Shown piece after piece: positions 26,637 to 35,367 of a DNA stretch of 44,269 nucleotides. This DNA is from a bacterium. Lineage in GTDB: Bacteria; Chlamydiota; Chlamydiia; Chlamydiales; SM23-39. Location of the stretch: contig JAJZPH010000011.1 in assembly GCA_021811265.1 (NCBI GenBank), positions 1-44,269 on the forward strand, in the 5' to 3' direction. The translations under genes were made by a program, and so were the position numbers. Below the pieces are notes generated by a model. That model was given only the letters and a program-made list of their open reading frames with translations. It ran no database searches and was not told the origin of the DNA. The first letter of the stretch is position 1. Each line of letters opens with the position of its first letter.

Positions 26637-27626
26637 TTAAACGTTTACTCCCACTTGAGACCAGGAGCTTGCCACAATATGAGCAATGGGTTCTCCAAAT
26701 TCCAAATCCCTTGAGGCTGTTACAGTTTCTCTTGCAAAGCCCGCAAAGCCTATATTGTGCCAAGAATGAGTAAGAGCGCGATGCCAGATTTTTCCCATTC
26801 TTTCCCAAGAAGGTCCTCCCTCTTGTGTGGCTGCAAGGTAAAAGGCACGATTGGCTATTCCAGAATATTTGCGAAAGCCTCCAAGATCTTGATCCGGAAG
26901 GGTCTCATGATAATCCTGCATATGCCCTACTTGGTCATCGCTCCCAAGAATCGGGTGATCACGGTATCCGGAACCTGGATGTGACATCGAGCGCAGAGAA
27001 TCTCCCTGAGCAGTTCCATGAATCAAATGATCGCCAATATTCCAACTAGCGTCTGGACTTTGAGCAAACACGTTGAATCGATGATGTTTTTCTGTAACCG
27101 TAAAGACATCTGCAAGAGACGCTTCAATAGCCCTGCTTTGACATTGGTCACCCAAATTGTAGGAAGAAGCCATAGCTTCTCCAAACGCGTGGGTAATAAG
27201 TTCTGCATTCGCAGCAAAGGAGGCAGAAAATATTTCAGGAGAAAAATCTCCATAGAGTACTTTTTGCTCTTCTTTGTGCCAAAGAACCTGATTAAAAGCT
27301 GCGGAATGATGAATGTCAATTCTCATAAGGTGTGGAAAGCCTACTGGCAATCTTCCAAAAATATTTTGAAAAAATCGGTCAACTTTCTCCATAATCTGAA
27401 AATAGCGATTTGCTTCCGCATCTGGAGGATTTCCATATCCATTCCAACAAAGCCGAGTTCCTGTAGAGCCATTCCACACTTCTTTTAGGGTCCCAATCTC
27501 AAAAAGTCTGGAGTGCATAAGTTCAGGTCCTGCTCCTATAAACCCCGACCCAAGGCGCAGCATCATGCCTTCCGTAAGGCCAATTGCTAATGTTGCAAGG
27601 CCAACAAACACTAAGTTAAATGACAT
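26637..27626 (-). CDS. inactive thermolysin-like (M4) paralogue 2
   Basis: 329 aa, very similar to its neighbours. It begins with a hydrophobic segment (MSFNLVFVGLATLAIGL) that could be a signal or anchor. It aligns with thermolysin over the catalytic domain, but the active-site helix reads ELITH at residues 142-146. The Glu that would be the third zinc ligand is also changed (AIEASLAD), so none of the three sites except the last His of ELITH is intact. GFRKYSGIANRAFYL again lacks the active-site His. The 18-bp gaps and identical flanks show the array grew by tandem duplication. An export signal with a dead protease fold suggests a secreted binding protein or inhibitor; that is inference. Confidence 0.82.
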   Translation of the reverse strand: MSFNLVFVGLATLAIGLTEGMMLRLGSGFIGAGPELMHSRLFEIGTLKEVWNGSTGTRLCWNGYGNPPDAEANRYFQIMEKVDRFFQNIFGRLPVGFPHLMRIDIHHSAAFNQVLWHKEEQKVLYGDFSPEIFSASFAANAELITHAFGEAMASSYNLGDQCQSRAIEASLADVFTVTEKHHRFNVFAQSPDASWNIGDHLIHGTAQGDSLRSMSHPGSGYRDHPILGSDDQVGHMQDYHETLPDQDLGGFRKYSGIANRAFYLAATQEGGPSWERMGKIWHRALTHSWHNIGFAGFARETVTASRDLEFGEPIAHIVASSWSQVGVNV

Positions 27627-27644
27627 TGTAAAACCCTCCTTTTC

Positions 27645-28634
27645 TTAAACGTTTACTCCCACTTGAGACCAAGAACTTGCTACAATGTGAGCAATGGGTT
27701 CTCCAAATCCCAAATCCTTTGAGGCTGTTACAGTTTCTCTTGCAAAGCCTGCAAAGCTTATATTGTGCCAAGAATGAATAAGAGCGCGATGCCAGATTTT
27801 TCCCATTCTTTCCCAAGAAGGCCCTCCCTCTTGTGTGGCCGCAAGGTAAAAGGCACGATTTGCTATTCCAGAATATTTGCGAAATCCTCCAAGATCTTGA
27901 TCCGGAAGGGTCTCATGATAGCTCTGCATGTGCCCTACTTGGTCATCGCTTCCAAGAATCGGGTGATCACGATATCCCGAACCGGGACTCGACATCGAAC
28001 GCAAAGAATCTCCCTGGGCAGTTCCATGAATCAAATGGTCGCCAATATTCCAACTAGCGGCTGGATCTTGAGCCCTCACATTGAATCGATGGTGTTTTTC
28101 TGTAATCGTAAAGACATCTGCAAGAGACTCTTCAATCGCCCTGCTTTGACATTGATCACCCAAATTGTAGGAAGAAACCATAGCTTCTCCAAACGCGTGG
28201 GTAATAAGTTCTGCATTCTCAGCAAAGGAGGCAGAAAATGTTTCAGGAGAAAAATCTCCATAGTACACTTTTTGCTCTTCTTTATGCCAAAAAACCCGAT
28301 TAAAAGCTGCGGGGTGGTGAATATCAATTCTCATAAGGTACGGAAAGCTTACCGGAGATCTTTCAAAAACATTTCGAAAAAATTGGTCAGTTTTCTCCAT
28401 AATTTGAAAATAGCGATTTGCCTCTGCATCTGGAGAGTTTTCATGCCCACTCCAGCAAAGCCGAACCCCTGTAGAGCCATTCCACACTTCTTTTAGGCAT
28501 CCAATCTCAATAAGCCTGGAGTAGTAAAGTCCAGGTCCTGCCATCCTACTCTCCACCGATGTACGGCGCAACATGTCTTTTGTAAGTCCAATTGCTAATG
28601 TTGCAAGGCCAACAAATATTAAGTTAAATGACAT
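27645..28634 (-). CDS. inactive thermolysin-like (M4) paralogue 3
   Basis: 329 aa and the first intact member of the array in the direction of transcription. It has the same hydrophobic N terminus (MSFNLIFVGLATLAIGL) as paralogue 2, then a variable stretch (residues about 20-45) that differs between copies, then the conserved M4-like region. It has ELITH in place of HELTH, keeps the third-ligand Glu (AIEESLAD) and lacks the C-terminal active-site His (GFRKYSGI). AAAGGAGG precedes the ATG. The variable N-terminal stretch beside a conserved body may reflect diversification or recombination between copies. Confidence 0.82.
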   Translation of the reverse strand: MSFNLIFVGLATLAIGLTKDMLRRTSVESRMAGPGLYYSRLIEIGCLKEVWNGSTGVRLCWSGHENSPDAEANRYFQIMEKTDQFFRNVFERSPVSFPYLMRIDIHHPAAFNRVFWHKEEQKVYYGDFSPETFSASFAENAELITHAFGEAMVSSYNLGDQCQSRAIEESLADVFTITEKHHRFNVRAQDPAASWNIGDHLIHGTAQGDSLRSMSSPGSGYRDHPILGSDDQVGHMQSYHETLPDQDLGGFRKYSGIANRAFYLAATQEGGPSWERMGKIWHRALIHSWHNISFAGFARETVTASKDLGFGEPIAHIVASSWSQVGVNV

Positions 28635-28652
28635 TGTAAAATCCTCCTTTCC

Positions 28653-28800
28653 TTAAACGTTTACTCCTACCTGAGACCAAGAACTTGCCACAATATGAGC
28701 AAAGCTATCTTAAAGAATCGACCAACTTCTTCCATAATTCGAAAGCAGAGGTTGGCCTCTTCGCCCAAAAAGCTTAGGTGTCCGTTCCAATAAAGCCAAA
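28653..28800 (-). pseudogene. deleted fourth M4-like copy
   Basis: Read on the minus strand, the segment encodes YWNGHLSFLGEEAN and then FRIMEEVGRFFK, matching the WNGHENSPDAEAN...QIMENIDQFFRN region of the array. It then jumps in another frame to AHIVASSWSQVGVNV, the exact C terminus. The roughly 200 residues between are deleted. The same 18-bp spacer follows it. Confidence 0.8.
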
Positions 28801-28809
28801 TTTCCAAAC

Positions 28810-29390
28810 AAACATGTTATACTTTTTTTGAAAATAATTCTAGGTCTCGACTCATTTCTATTTTTCTCCTCCGGACCAGACCCTAACGTCCGGTAGCAAA
28901 TAAACATGCAAATATAGCAAAAAATTCGAAGCCTTTCGCTTGCATGAAGCAATCTCGTTAGTTGAGTCATTGTAAAAGACTCTTTTAAAATCTTTACCAA
29001 AAGCGCCGTATATGAGCAAATCACGAGGATCAGTCTTTCTGATCGCTTCGAGAGGAGACAGAGTGGTTCGCCTGTGTTAAAGACAGATCCCACCGATATC
29101 GAGATTAAAGATGTTGTAGGGTACATCCCGAGAGCTTTAAAGAGATATTCGGAAATAGCTGTCAGAACCCCCTTGCTTTAGCAATGGGGAGTGAGTCAGA
29201 AGATCCTATAACGTCTAAAAAAACAAGTAAAGAAATCAGAAAGAGAGGATCTCGCTGCGATAGTGTTTTGCAGAGCCAAGTTCTTGGCATTTGGCCTAAA
29301 AGCATCTGGAGCATGGTCTATTTGCAGAGGAAACTGAGAAATTCCTATAATTTTTAATGTCCTGGCTTTCGATGAAAAAGTCACAAGCAG
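28810..29390 (-). pseudogene. decayed copies of the adjacent unknown membrane gene
   Basis: At 29384-29196 the minus strand encodes RTLKIIGISQFPLQIDHAPD and following residues, closely matching residues of the intact gene at 29404-30303 (RTLKIIGTPQFPLQIDYAPD). Near 28970 a start MTQLTRLLHASERL resembles the intact N terminus MSQLLRLAFN. Frames are broken between these pieces, and a 138-codon open frame over 28710-29126 mixes unrelated remnants. This is a graveyard of a second family copy. Confidence 0.6.
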
Positions 29391-29403
29391 TTTGAAAATG
29401 TTT

Positions 29404-30303
29404 TCAACGAGGTGGGGCTGCTCGAAGAGAAGAGTCGACTAAAAAAATTCTGTGAACAGAAGATGGTGTTGCTATAGAAGATTCTGCTTCTTCTTGCGGC
29501 ATGGGACCAAAACAGTGGAGATCAGAAAGTGGGGCTCCCGCAGCAGCAGTATCTTTCCGCCATTTGTGTGAACGTGTCATTTGTTGATGAAGGGGGGTGT
29601 CAAAAGCGCTTGTTATGCGGAGGTCTGTTGTTTGAATGGTTGCGTGTTGCAAAACCAGGTTTTTGGGGCTTAGCCTAAAAACATCTGGAGCATAGTCTAT
29701 TTGCAGAGGAAACTGAGGAGTTCCTATAATTTTTAATGTCCTGATTTTTCGGTGAAGTGGATGGCTACGGAGCTGCTGAAGTTCAAGTCGTAGGGCATCC
29801 ATGTAGGATTGATGATAATTTTCTGGAGCAATCTGAGAAATATCTCTATCTTGCAAATTGATCACCGGATCGGTTTGTTGCCAATGTTGATAAATCGAAG
29901 TGATGCAATTTCTCGGTGCAAAATAGAGACCGACCAGTTTAGAAACAAAGCCGATGATAGTAGGAATGCACAAGAGGAAAAGTCCCAAGTGAAAACAGGT
30001 GCGCAGGGAAGTTATTTGACGAGAATGCAGTGCTTCATATGTGCGAGAATGGTGGGGATCTCCCTCAATATGAAAAGAAGCAACACTGTCTACTCTCCAT
30101 GCGATCGAAGAGGAGGCCTGCTCTTGGTTTTTGATAATATGAATTGTTTTGCCACGGAACAAATAGCGGATGGAGGTTAAGCAAAAATCTCCGATTCCAG
30201 TGAAAATATTCATCCCCTTGAATTCTTGTAAAGCTTTTCCACTTCTTTCTGGCTGATCGGTAGCTATTTCCGTGTTAAAAGCAAGGCGCAACAGCTGACT
30301 CAT
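29404..30303 (-). CDS. membrane protein of unknown family
   Basis: Not recognised. About 299 aa from MSQLLRLAFN (ATG at 30303, preceded by AGAGGGT). It has two hydrophobic stretches, a short one around FTGIGDFCLTSIRYLF and a long one around GLFLLCIPTIIGFVSKLVGL, then a soluble C-terminal half with the TLKIIGTPQFPLQIDYAPD segment. The pattern of a bilobed hydrophobic region plus a cytoplasmic tail recalls chlamydial inclusion-membrane or effector proteins, without a specific match. The frame continues upstream to 30393, but that part reads as low-quality sequence without a ribosome site. A decayed relative lies just downstream. Confidence 0.6.
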   Translation of the reverse strand: MSQLLRLAFNTEIATDQPERSGKALQEFKGMNIFTGIGDFCLTSIRYLFRGKTIHIIKNQEQASSSIAWRVDSVASFHIEGDPHHSRTYEALHSRQITSLRTCFHLGLFLLCIPTIIGFVSKLVGLYFAPRNCITSIYQHWQQTDPVINLQDRDISQIAPENYHQSYMDALRLELQQLRSHPLHRKIRTLKIIGTPQFPLQIDYAPDVFRLSPKNLVLQHATIQTTDLRITSAFDTPLHQQMTRSHKWRKDTAAAGAPLSDLHCFGPMPQEEAESSIATPSSVHRIFLVDSSLRAAPPR

Positions 30304-30635
30304 ATTGACCCTCTTCTTTTTTAAGACAAATAAAAAGGGTAGCAGAACCGGCATCAATTGACAAAAAACTTTTTTGAGTTCTTTTTGAAACACAGTAGAA
30401 GATATCGTGAGAGTTTTTAATAAGTATTTTGAGAAGTTAGTTTTTTATATATGAAGCTGTCTTTTTAACAAAAAACACCTAAGAGATTTTAATTGTTTGT
30501 GTTTTTGAAAAATAGATGAAATTCAATAAATTTTTATTTTATTGTTGATAAATAAATAAAAATAAACATATATTAAGATTATGAAAGAAAAGTTGGTTTT
30601 TTTAAACATAGCTCAAAAATAAAAGGAGGATGTCT
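30304..30635. other. AT-rich intergenic region upstream of the small basic gene
   Basis: Very AT-rich 332 bp between the divergent unknown membrane gene and the 45-aa basic gene. It must contain both promoters; a TTGTTG at 30542 is a possible -35 but no clear -10 pairs with it. No repeat or coding signal is seen. Confidence 0.5.
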
Positions 30636-30773
30636 ATGTTAAAGAGAAAAGGAAAAAAGATGGCAAAAAAACGTAGTGCAAAGAGTAAAATGTCAAAAAA
30701 AGCTTGCCGAGTTTGCAAAGGAAAAGCCAAGCGAAAAGTGAAAGCTCGAAGAGGCAAAAGAGTCGCTGCTTAA
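30636..30773 (+). CDS. 45-aa highly basic protein, histone-like (putative)
   Basis: Encodes 45 aa, about half Lys/Arg, beginning MLKRKGKKMAKKRSAKSK and containing a CRVCKGKAKRK segment with a single CxxC. The optimal AAAAGGAGGA is 5 nt upstream of the ATG, and a textbook terminator follows within 30 bp, so this is a real, self-contained, probably strongly expressed gene. Composition resembles the Lys/Arg/Ala tails of chlamydial Hc1/Hc2 nucleoid proteins, which condense DNA in the infectious form; a nucleic-acid-binding role is inferred. It could instead be a small ribosome-associated protein. No family assigned with certainty. Confidence 0.75.
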   Translation: MLKRKGKKMAKKRSAKSKMSKKACRVCKGKAKRKVKARRGKRVAA

Positions 30774-30796
30774 GACCTGCCATCTGTTTTCTATGC

Positions 30797-30829
30797 ATCG
30801 GACAAGTCAACGATTTGTCCGATTTTTTT
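30797..30829 (+). terminator. intrinsic terminator
   Basis: ATCGGACAA pairs perfectly with TTGTCCGAT across an 8-nt loop and is followed by a run of seven T. It lies 24 bp after the small basic gene. Confidence 0.9.
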
Positions 30830-30937
30830 GTGCAAAAATGAAAAATGAATGTTGTTGATATTCAGTTACTTGTATATTAAACCCGCCATTGATTTTTTTC
30901 TTGGTCAGCAATGAGCGCGCAGTATAAAATGCTTTGG

Positions 30938-30954
30938 TTGTAGACACCCTCTAA
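30938..30954. repeat. solo terminal repeat of the TAGAGGG element
   Basis: TTGTAGACACCCTCTAA matches the right end of the 282-bp element at 34914-35195 with one or two differences. No partner inverted end is seen nearby, so it is a relic. It lies 22 bp before tsaC. Confidence 0.5.
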
Positions 30955-30976
30955 ATAACGTAAGTAAAATATTGCA

Positions 30977-31612
30977 ATGCAAACGCGTCTTTTTTCCCAA
31001 AATCTTCAAGCAAATGAGTGTTTGGAAATCAAAGAGCTTTTGTTGCAAGGAGAGGTGATTGCCTTTCCGACAGAGACTGTTTACGGACTTGGAGTGGACT
31101 GGAAAAATGAAGAGGCGATCGAAAAACTTTTTGTGCTCAAAAAGCGACCTAAGCAGCAACCGATGACCCTCCACATCTCTTCTATGACTTTTGTCGAACA
31201 GGTGGCAGTGGGCATTCCCCCTTCTTTTTATAAACTCGCCAAGCAGTTTTGGCCAGGTCCTTTAACAATTGTTTTGCCAAAATCTCCCATGGTCTCATCA
31301 AAAATATCTGAGAAAGTAACAGTGGGAGTCCGTATGCCCGCCCATCCTTGTTTGCTCTATTTAATTGAAGCGTTAGGCGGTGCTCTTTTGGGAACTTCTG
31401 CTAATCTTTCTGGACACACAGCCCTTTGCCGGGCTGACGATGTTCTTGCGCAGTTTGAGGGGAAAATTGCAGCTTTCATTGATGGAGGTGAGATTGCAGG
31501 TAAAAAAGCCTCTACGGTTTTGAGCTTAGCAGTCCTCCCTCCCCGTATATTACGAGAGGGGCCTGTCTCTAAAGAAGCAATCGAGCAGCTCCTTGGAACT
31601 TGCATTCTCTAA
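30977..31612 (+). CDS. tsaC: threonylcarbamoyl-AMP synthase (Sua5/YrdC/TsaC)
   Basis: Makes threonylcarbamoyl-AMP from Thr, bicarbonate and ATP, for t6A37 of tRNA. 211 aa, the YrdC domain without the long Sua5 extension. Motifs: GEVIAFPTETVYGLG, the KKRPKQQPMTLHI substrate loop, VGVRMPAHP and LLGTSANLSG. The start at 30977 gives the expected N terminus. Confidence 0.92.
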   Translation: MQTRLFSQNLQANECLEIKELLLQGEVIAFPTETVYGLGVDWKNEEAIEKLFVLKKRPKQQPMTLHISSMTFVEQVAVGIPPSFYKLAKQFWPGPLTIVLPKSPMVSSKISEKVTVGVRMPAHPCLLYLIEALGGALLGTSANLSGHTALCRADDVLAQFEGKIAAFIDGGEIAGKKASTVLSLAVLPPRILREGPVSKEAIEQLLGTCIL

Positions 31613-31704
31613 AGGACTATTGATCTTTGTTTTTAGCAAATTTGCAGTTGCTTCTCGTTTTCCGAAGATATATATATAAGTTTTTGTGAAATTTGGTGTT
31701 TTGC

Positions 31705-34446
31705 ATGAAAGAGTATGCTTTTGATTCCTCTTTGAATATTTTATATCGCAAGCAAAAACAGCTCGACTCTCTTTTTGCCCCCAAGAGTGTTGCGGTCATT
31801 GGAGCGACGGAAAGAGAAAATAGCGTGGGGAGAACGATTCTTTGGAATTTGATGCGCTCGCCTTTTGGGGGCACCATTTATCCGATCAATCCCAAACGAT
31901 CCAATGTACTTGGAATTCCTGCCTATAAAAGCATCAAGGATCTTCCTGAAAAAATCGATGTAGCTGTCATTGTTACACCCGCACAAACAGTGCCTGAAAT
32001 CGTTAAAGAGTGTACAGATGTGGGTGTTTCTTCTGCAATTATCATTTCGGCTGGTTTTAAAGAGATGGGAGCTAGTGGTGCTGCTCTCGAAAAGGAAATC
32101 ATGCAGCATGCCAAGCGGGGCAAAATGCGTATTATTGGCCCCAACTGTCTAGGTGTCATGAATCCGATCACCGGCTTCAATGCTACCTTTGCGGCCGATA
32201 TGGCACTCAAGGGAAACATTGCTTTCATTAGTCAGTCTGGTGCTCTCTGCACAGCAGTCTTGGATTGGAGTTTGAGAGAAAAGGTGGGTTTTAGCTCTTT
32301 TCTTTCGATCGGGACCATGATGGATGTGGATTGGGGAGATCTCATTACTTATCTGGGTAGCGATCCCAATACGCATAGCATTCTTATCTACATGGAAAGC
32401 GTGGGAAATACCAGATCTTTTTTATCGGCTGCAAGAGAAGTTGCTTTGAGCAAACCAATCATTTTGATTAAAGCGGGAGTAACCGAAGAATCTGCCAAAG
32501 CCGCTGCTTCCCATACAGGGTCTCTTGCTGGTAGTAACGAAGTGTTCAATGCAGCTCTTCGAAGAATAGGGGTGCTACGCGTAGAGATGATTTCGGATCT
32601 TTTTAATATGGCAGAAATCCTTTCCAAACAGCCAAGACCCAAGGGTCCTCATCTATCGATTATTACGAATGCGGGAGGGCCTGGTGTCATCGCAACGGAT
32701 GCTCTCATTCAAAGTGGGGGGAAGCTCACCACGTTTGATTCTAAAGTAATTGAAAAATTCAGCTCCTTTTTGCCGACAGAATGGAGCCATAATAATCCCA
32801 TCGATATTTTGGGAGATGCCAGCGCTGAGCTGTATGCAAAAGCACTAGAGGTGGCGATTAATGATTCTGCGACGGATGGAGTTCTTGTTATTTTGACCCC
32901 GCAATACATGACCAATCCCACACTCACTGCAGAAAAGCTGAAACCCTATGCACATTTCAAAGACAAGCCCATTTTGACGAGCTGGATGGGAGGTGCGAAT
33001 GTGGCTCAAGGATCGAGGTTGCTTGCAGATTTTAATATTCCTTGCTACGAATTCCCAGATGAAGCTTGTAAAACTTTTGGCTATATGTGGTCTCATAGCG
33101 ATAACTTAAAAGCGCTTTATCAAACACCCACCCTTTACGAAGAGGAAAATGAACGCATCAAACGGGGACGTGAAAAAAGAGCGATAAAAGAGATTTTTGC
33201 GAACGCAAGAAAAGAAAAAAGAACGCTTCTTTCGGAATATGAAGCAAAAAAGGTCCTTGAAGCCAGTGGCTTACCCATTGTTGCTACGGAAATTGCTCTA
33301 AGCGACAAGGAGGCTGTTTCCATTGCCGAAAAAATGGGATTTCCCGTTGTATTAAAACTCTTTTCCGAAAGCATCACCCACAAAAGCGATGTAGGAGGAG
33401 TCAAGCTCAATTTGAACAATAAAGAAGCAGTCCAAGAGGCATACCTGGAAATTTATGAATCGGTCAAAAAGGCGGTGGGAGAAAAACATTTTCAGGGGGT
33501 TACTGTCCAACCCATGGTTTCGCTGTCCAATGGTTATGAGCTGATTTTAGGAAGTTCGGTAGACCCAGAATTTGGCCCCGTGCTTCTTTTTGGAACAGGT
33601 GGTCAATTGGTAGAAGTATTTAAAGATAATTCCTTGGCACTGCCTCCATTGAATTCTACCTTGGCAAAAAGGATGATGGAAAGAACGAAAATCTATCAAG
33701 CTTTGCAAGGGGTGCGCGGAAGAAAATCAATCGATCTCGCTATGTTAGAAAAGGTTCTCGTTCGCTTTAGTAATCTCATTGCAGAATATCCTGAAATTAA
33801 AGAGTGCGATATCAACCCCCTTCTCGTAGCTCCTGGACAGATTGTGGCGCTCGATGCGCGCATTGTCCTCTACGAGGAGACAAAGCTAGAAAATTTGCCA
33901 CGGCTCGCTATCCGCCCCTATCCTGCACAATATGTACAGGAGTGGATGCTCAAGGACAAGACTCCTGTTATTATTAGGCCGATCCGTCCAGAAGATGAGC
34001 CGCTCATGATCGATTTTTTTAAAGAGCTTTCTGAAAGGACTCTCTTTCAACGATATTTGAAAGAAATGAAATATGATCAGCTCATCGCCAAGGAACGGCT
34101 TATTCGTATCTGTTTTACAGATTACGATCGGGAAATTGCCCTTGTTTTTGAACATACGCACAGCGATGGAAAAAAAGAGATATTGGCCGTGGGCCGCTTG
34201 GGAAAAATGCCGCTGACCAATGAGGCTACTTTTGCAGTTTTGGTCAAAGATAAGTGGCATCGCAAGGGGATTGGTTTTCGTCTTTTGCAGCTCTTGATCG
34301 AAGTGGCAAAAGATGAAAAGGTCAAACACATTGTAGCCTCCATGTTTCCTGAAAACAAAGAGATGCTGAAGATTTGCGAAAAGCTGGGATTTAAACTATC
34401 TGTGGAAGAAGAGACGAAGCGGATCTTTGCAGACCTTGCTCTTTAA
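31705..34446 (+). CDS. NDP-forming acyl-CoA synthetase / GNAT acetyltransferase fusion
   Basis: 913 aa. Order: CoA-binding Rossmann domain ([18 protein letters not shown], about 25-120); succinyl-CoA-ligase-like domain (to about 460) with SHTGSLAGS, where His270 is the phosphorylated His of ADP-forming acetyl-CoA synthetases; ATP-grasp domain (about 480-690) with [20 protein letters not shown]; and a C-terminal GNAT domain (about 745-905; [20 protein letters not shown]). This is the architecture of protein acetyltransferase Pat/PatZ. As I recall, enterobacterial Pat lacks the active His, whereas here it is kept, so the ligase half may be active (acetyl-CoA + ADP + Pi to acetate + ATP). An in-frame TTG at 31693 is less likely than this ATG. 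It sits alone. Confidence 0.85.
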   Translation: MKEYAFDSSLNILYRKQKQLDSLFAPKSVAVIGATERENSVGRTILWNLMRSPFGGTIYPINPKRSNVLGIPAYKSIKDLPEKIDVAVIVTPAQTVPEIVKECTDVGVSSAIIISAGFKEMGASGAALEKEIMQHAKRGKMRIIGPNCLGVMNPITGFNATFAADMALKGNIAFISQSGALCTAVLDWSLREKVGFSSFLSIGTMMDVDWGDLITYLGSDPNTHSILIYMESVGNTRSFLSAAREVALSKPIILIKAGVTEESAKAAASHTGSLAGSNEVFNAALRRIGVLRVEMISDLFNMAEILSKQPRPKGPHLSIITNAGGPGVIATDALIQSGGKLTTFDSKVIEKFSSFLPTEWSHNNPIDILGDASAELYAKALEVAINDSATDGVLVILTPQYMTNPTLTAEKLKPYAHFKDKPILTSWMGGANVAQGSRLLADFNIPCYEFPDEACKTFGYMWSHSDNLKALYQTPTLYEEENERIKRGREKRAIKEIFANARKEKRTLLSEYEAKKVLEASGLPIVATEIALSDKEAVSIAEKMGFPVVLKLFSESITHKSDVGGVKLNLNNKEAVQEAYLEIYESVKKAVGEKHFQGVTVQPMVSLSNGYELILGSSVDPEFGPVLLFGTGGQLVEVFKDNSLALPPLNSTLAKRMMERTKIYQALQGVRGRKSIDLAMLEKVLVRFSNLIAEYPEIKECDINPLLVAPGQIVALDARIVLYEETKLENLPRLAIRPYPAQYVQEWMLKDKTPVIIRPIRPEDEPLMIDFFKELSERTLFQRYLKEMKYDQLIAKERLIRICFTDYDREIALVFEHTHSDGKKEILAVGRLGKMPLTNEATFAVLVKDKWHRKGIGFRLLQLLIEVAKDEKVKHIVASMFPENKEMLKICEKLGFKLSVEEETKRIFADLAL

Positions 34447-34455
34447 AGAAATGAT

Positions 34456-34479
34456 GAGACCTTATTTTGTCTCTTTTTT
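34456..34479 (+). terminator. weak terminator-like hairpin
   Basis: GAGAC-8 nt-GTCTC followed by six T, just after the stop of the acyl-CoA synthetase gene and overlapping the end of the convergent unknown gene. The stem is only 5 bp. Confidence 0.35.
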
Positions 34480-34896
34480 GATCATTTCATAAAGAGACCA
34501 AAAAATCATCGGAAGCTCTTTTTTTTGATCTTCGAGAAGGGAAGAAAGATCTGACTCTTGCGCGGTGTCGGATTCTGTAAGCACCATTTCTTTCTCGCCG
34601 CTTGAACTAAATGCCAATGCCGCATCGAGAAGCGATCGGTTGGTCATAAAAGCAGCGCCATAGGGGCTGATGAGAAAGTGGTGAATCAGATAACTTGCCG
34701 GATAGAGCTCTGGCATTTCCAATGATAAAGAAGCCTCTTCATCTAACTTTTTGATGTCTTTTGCAATTTTGGCCAAAAAGTGTTTGTCGTTATGTAAGCG
34801 GCTCTCCTCCAAAAACTTTTTCCAGTGATCGATCAATTTTTTTAGATCTTTTTTCAGCTTTTCTTCTTTTTTTTGTGAGGGTGACTTTTTTTTCAT
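34462..34896 (-). CDS. small charged protein of unknown function
   Basis: 144 aa starting MKKKSPSQKKEEKLKKDLKK: a strongly basic helical N terminus that may be coiled coil, then a mixed region (YLIHHFLISPYGAAF) and a Glu/Asp-rich C terminus. No family recognised. A longer frame reaches 34977, but that part is inside the 282-bp element that ends 17 bp from the chosen ATG. The ribosome site before this ATG is poor, so expression is uncertain. Confidence 0.55.
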   Translation of the reverse strand: MKKKSPSQKKEEKLKKDLKKLIDHWKKFLEESRLHNDKHFLAKIAKDIKKLDEEASLSLEMPELYPASYLIHHFLISPYGAAFMTNRSLLDAALAFSSSGEKEMVLTESDTAQESDLSSLLEDQKKELPMIFWSLYEMIKKETK

Positions 34897-34913
34897 AAAA
34901 GGCTCGCTTGCTC

Positions 34914-35195
34914 TTAGAGGGCGTCTACAAAGAGAAATTCTGTCGGCTTTGTCGTTCTTTTGAGCCAATTTTCCCATTCAAACGTTTATTACCCCAACAT
35001 TTGAAGAGGAAAAGCGGTCAAAATAATCCGAAAAAGCGATAGAACCTCTCTTTGTAGGCACCATCTTATATTTAAATTTTAGTTTTTTTATAATTAAAAT
35101 AAAATAATTAATAGAATAAATTTATAAAAATCTTAAAATTAATTAGATAAATAAGATTGTGGTAATTTTATATGATCTTTGTAGATGCCCTCTAA
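34914..35195. mobile_element. 282-bp MITE-like element with 20-bp terminal inverted repeats
   Basis: Begins TTAGAGGGCGTCTACAAAGA and ends with TCTTTGTAGATGCCCTCTAA; 19 of 20 positions pair. A TA dinucleotide lies at each edge, as expected for the IS630/Tc1-mariner style of TA insertion. The inside is AT-rich without a coding frame and contains another partial end (TCTTTGTAGGCACC near 35049), so elements may be nested. A non-autonomous miniature element is the simplest reading. Confidence 0.65.
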
Positions 35196-35200
35196 AGATC

Positions 35201-35367
35201 TATACACAAAGAACTTGGAAAATCGGTTTCTAGAGCTACGCGAAAATCCTCGCAGTTGAAAGATCGTAAACTACCCCATATTTTTTTAATATTGGGTAGC
35301 TTGCGATCTTTCAACCCCGAGTTTTTGGCGTGCTCCAGAAGCCGATTTTCCAAGCTCTTTGTGTATA
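35201..35367. repeat. 167-bp long-hairpin repeat, copy R3
   Basis: Starts TATACACAAAGAACTTGG and ends in CCAAGCTCTTTGTGTATA. The arms pair imperfectly along almost the entire length around a T-rich loop at about 35281-35287. Its left arm has CGCGAAAATCCTCGC and its right arm GAGTTTTTGGCGTGCTCC, the reverse of R1. It ends at the base next to the stop codon (35368-35370) of the DUF3604 gene, so in minus-strand transcripts a giant hairpin would follow translation directly. Confidence 0.93.

Noticed and set aside
25827..28496. Plus-strand open frames of 156-243 codons opposite the protease-like array
   Set aside because: They recur at the same offset in each copy as antisense shadows, and the minus-strand frames carry the M4 similarity and the ribosome sites.
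28710..29126. 138-aa protein on the minus strand
   Set aside because: It reads across the deleted protease-like copy and other remnants in the wrong frame; no family features.
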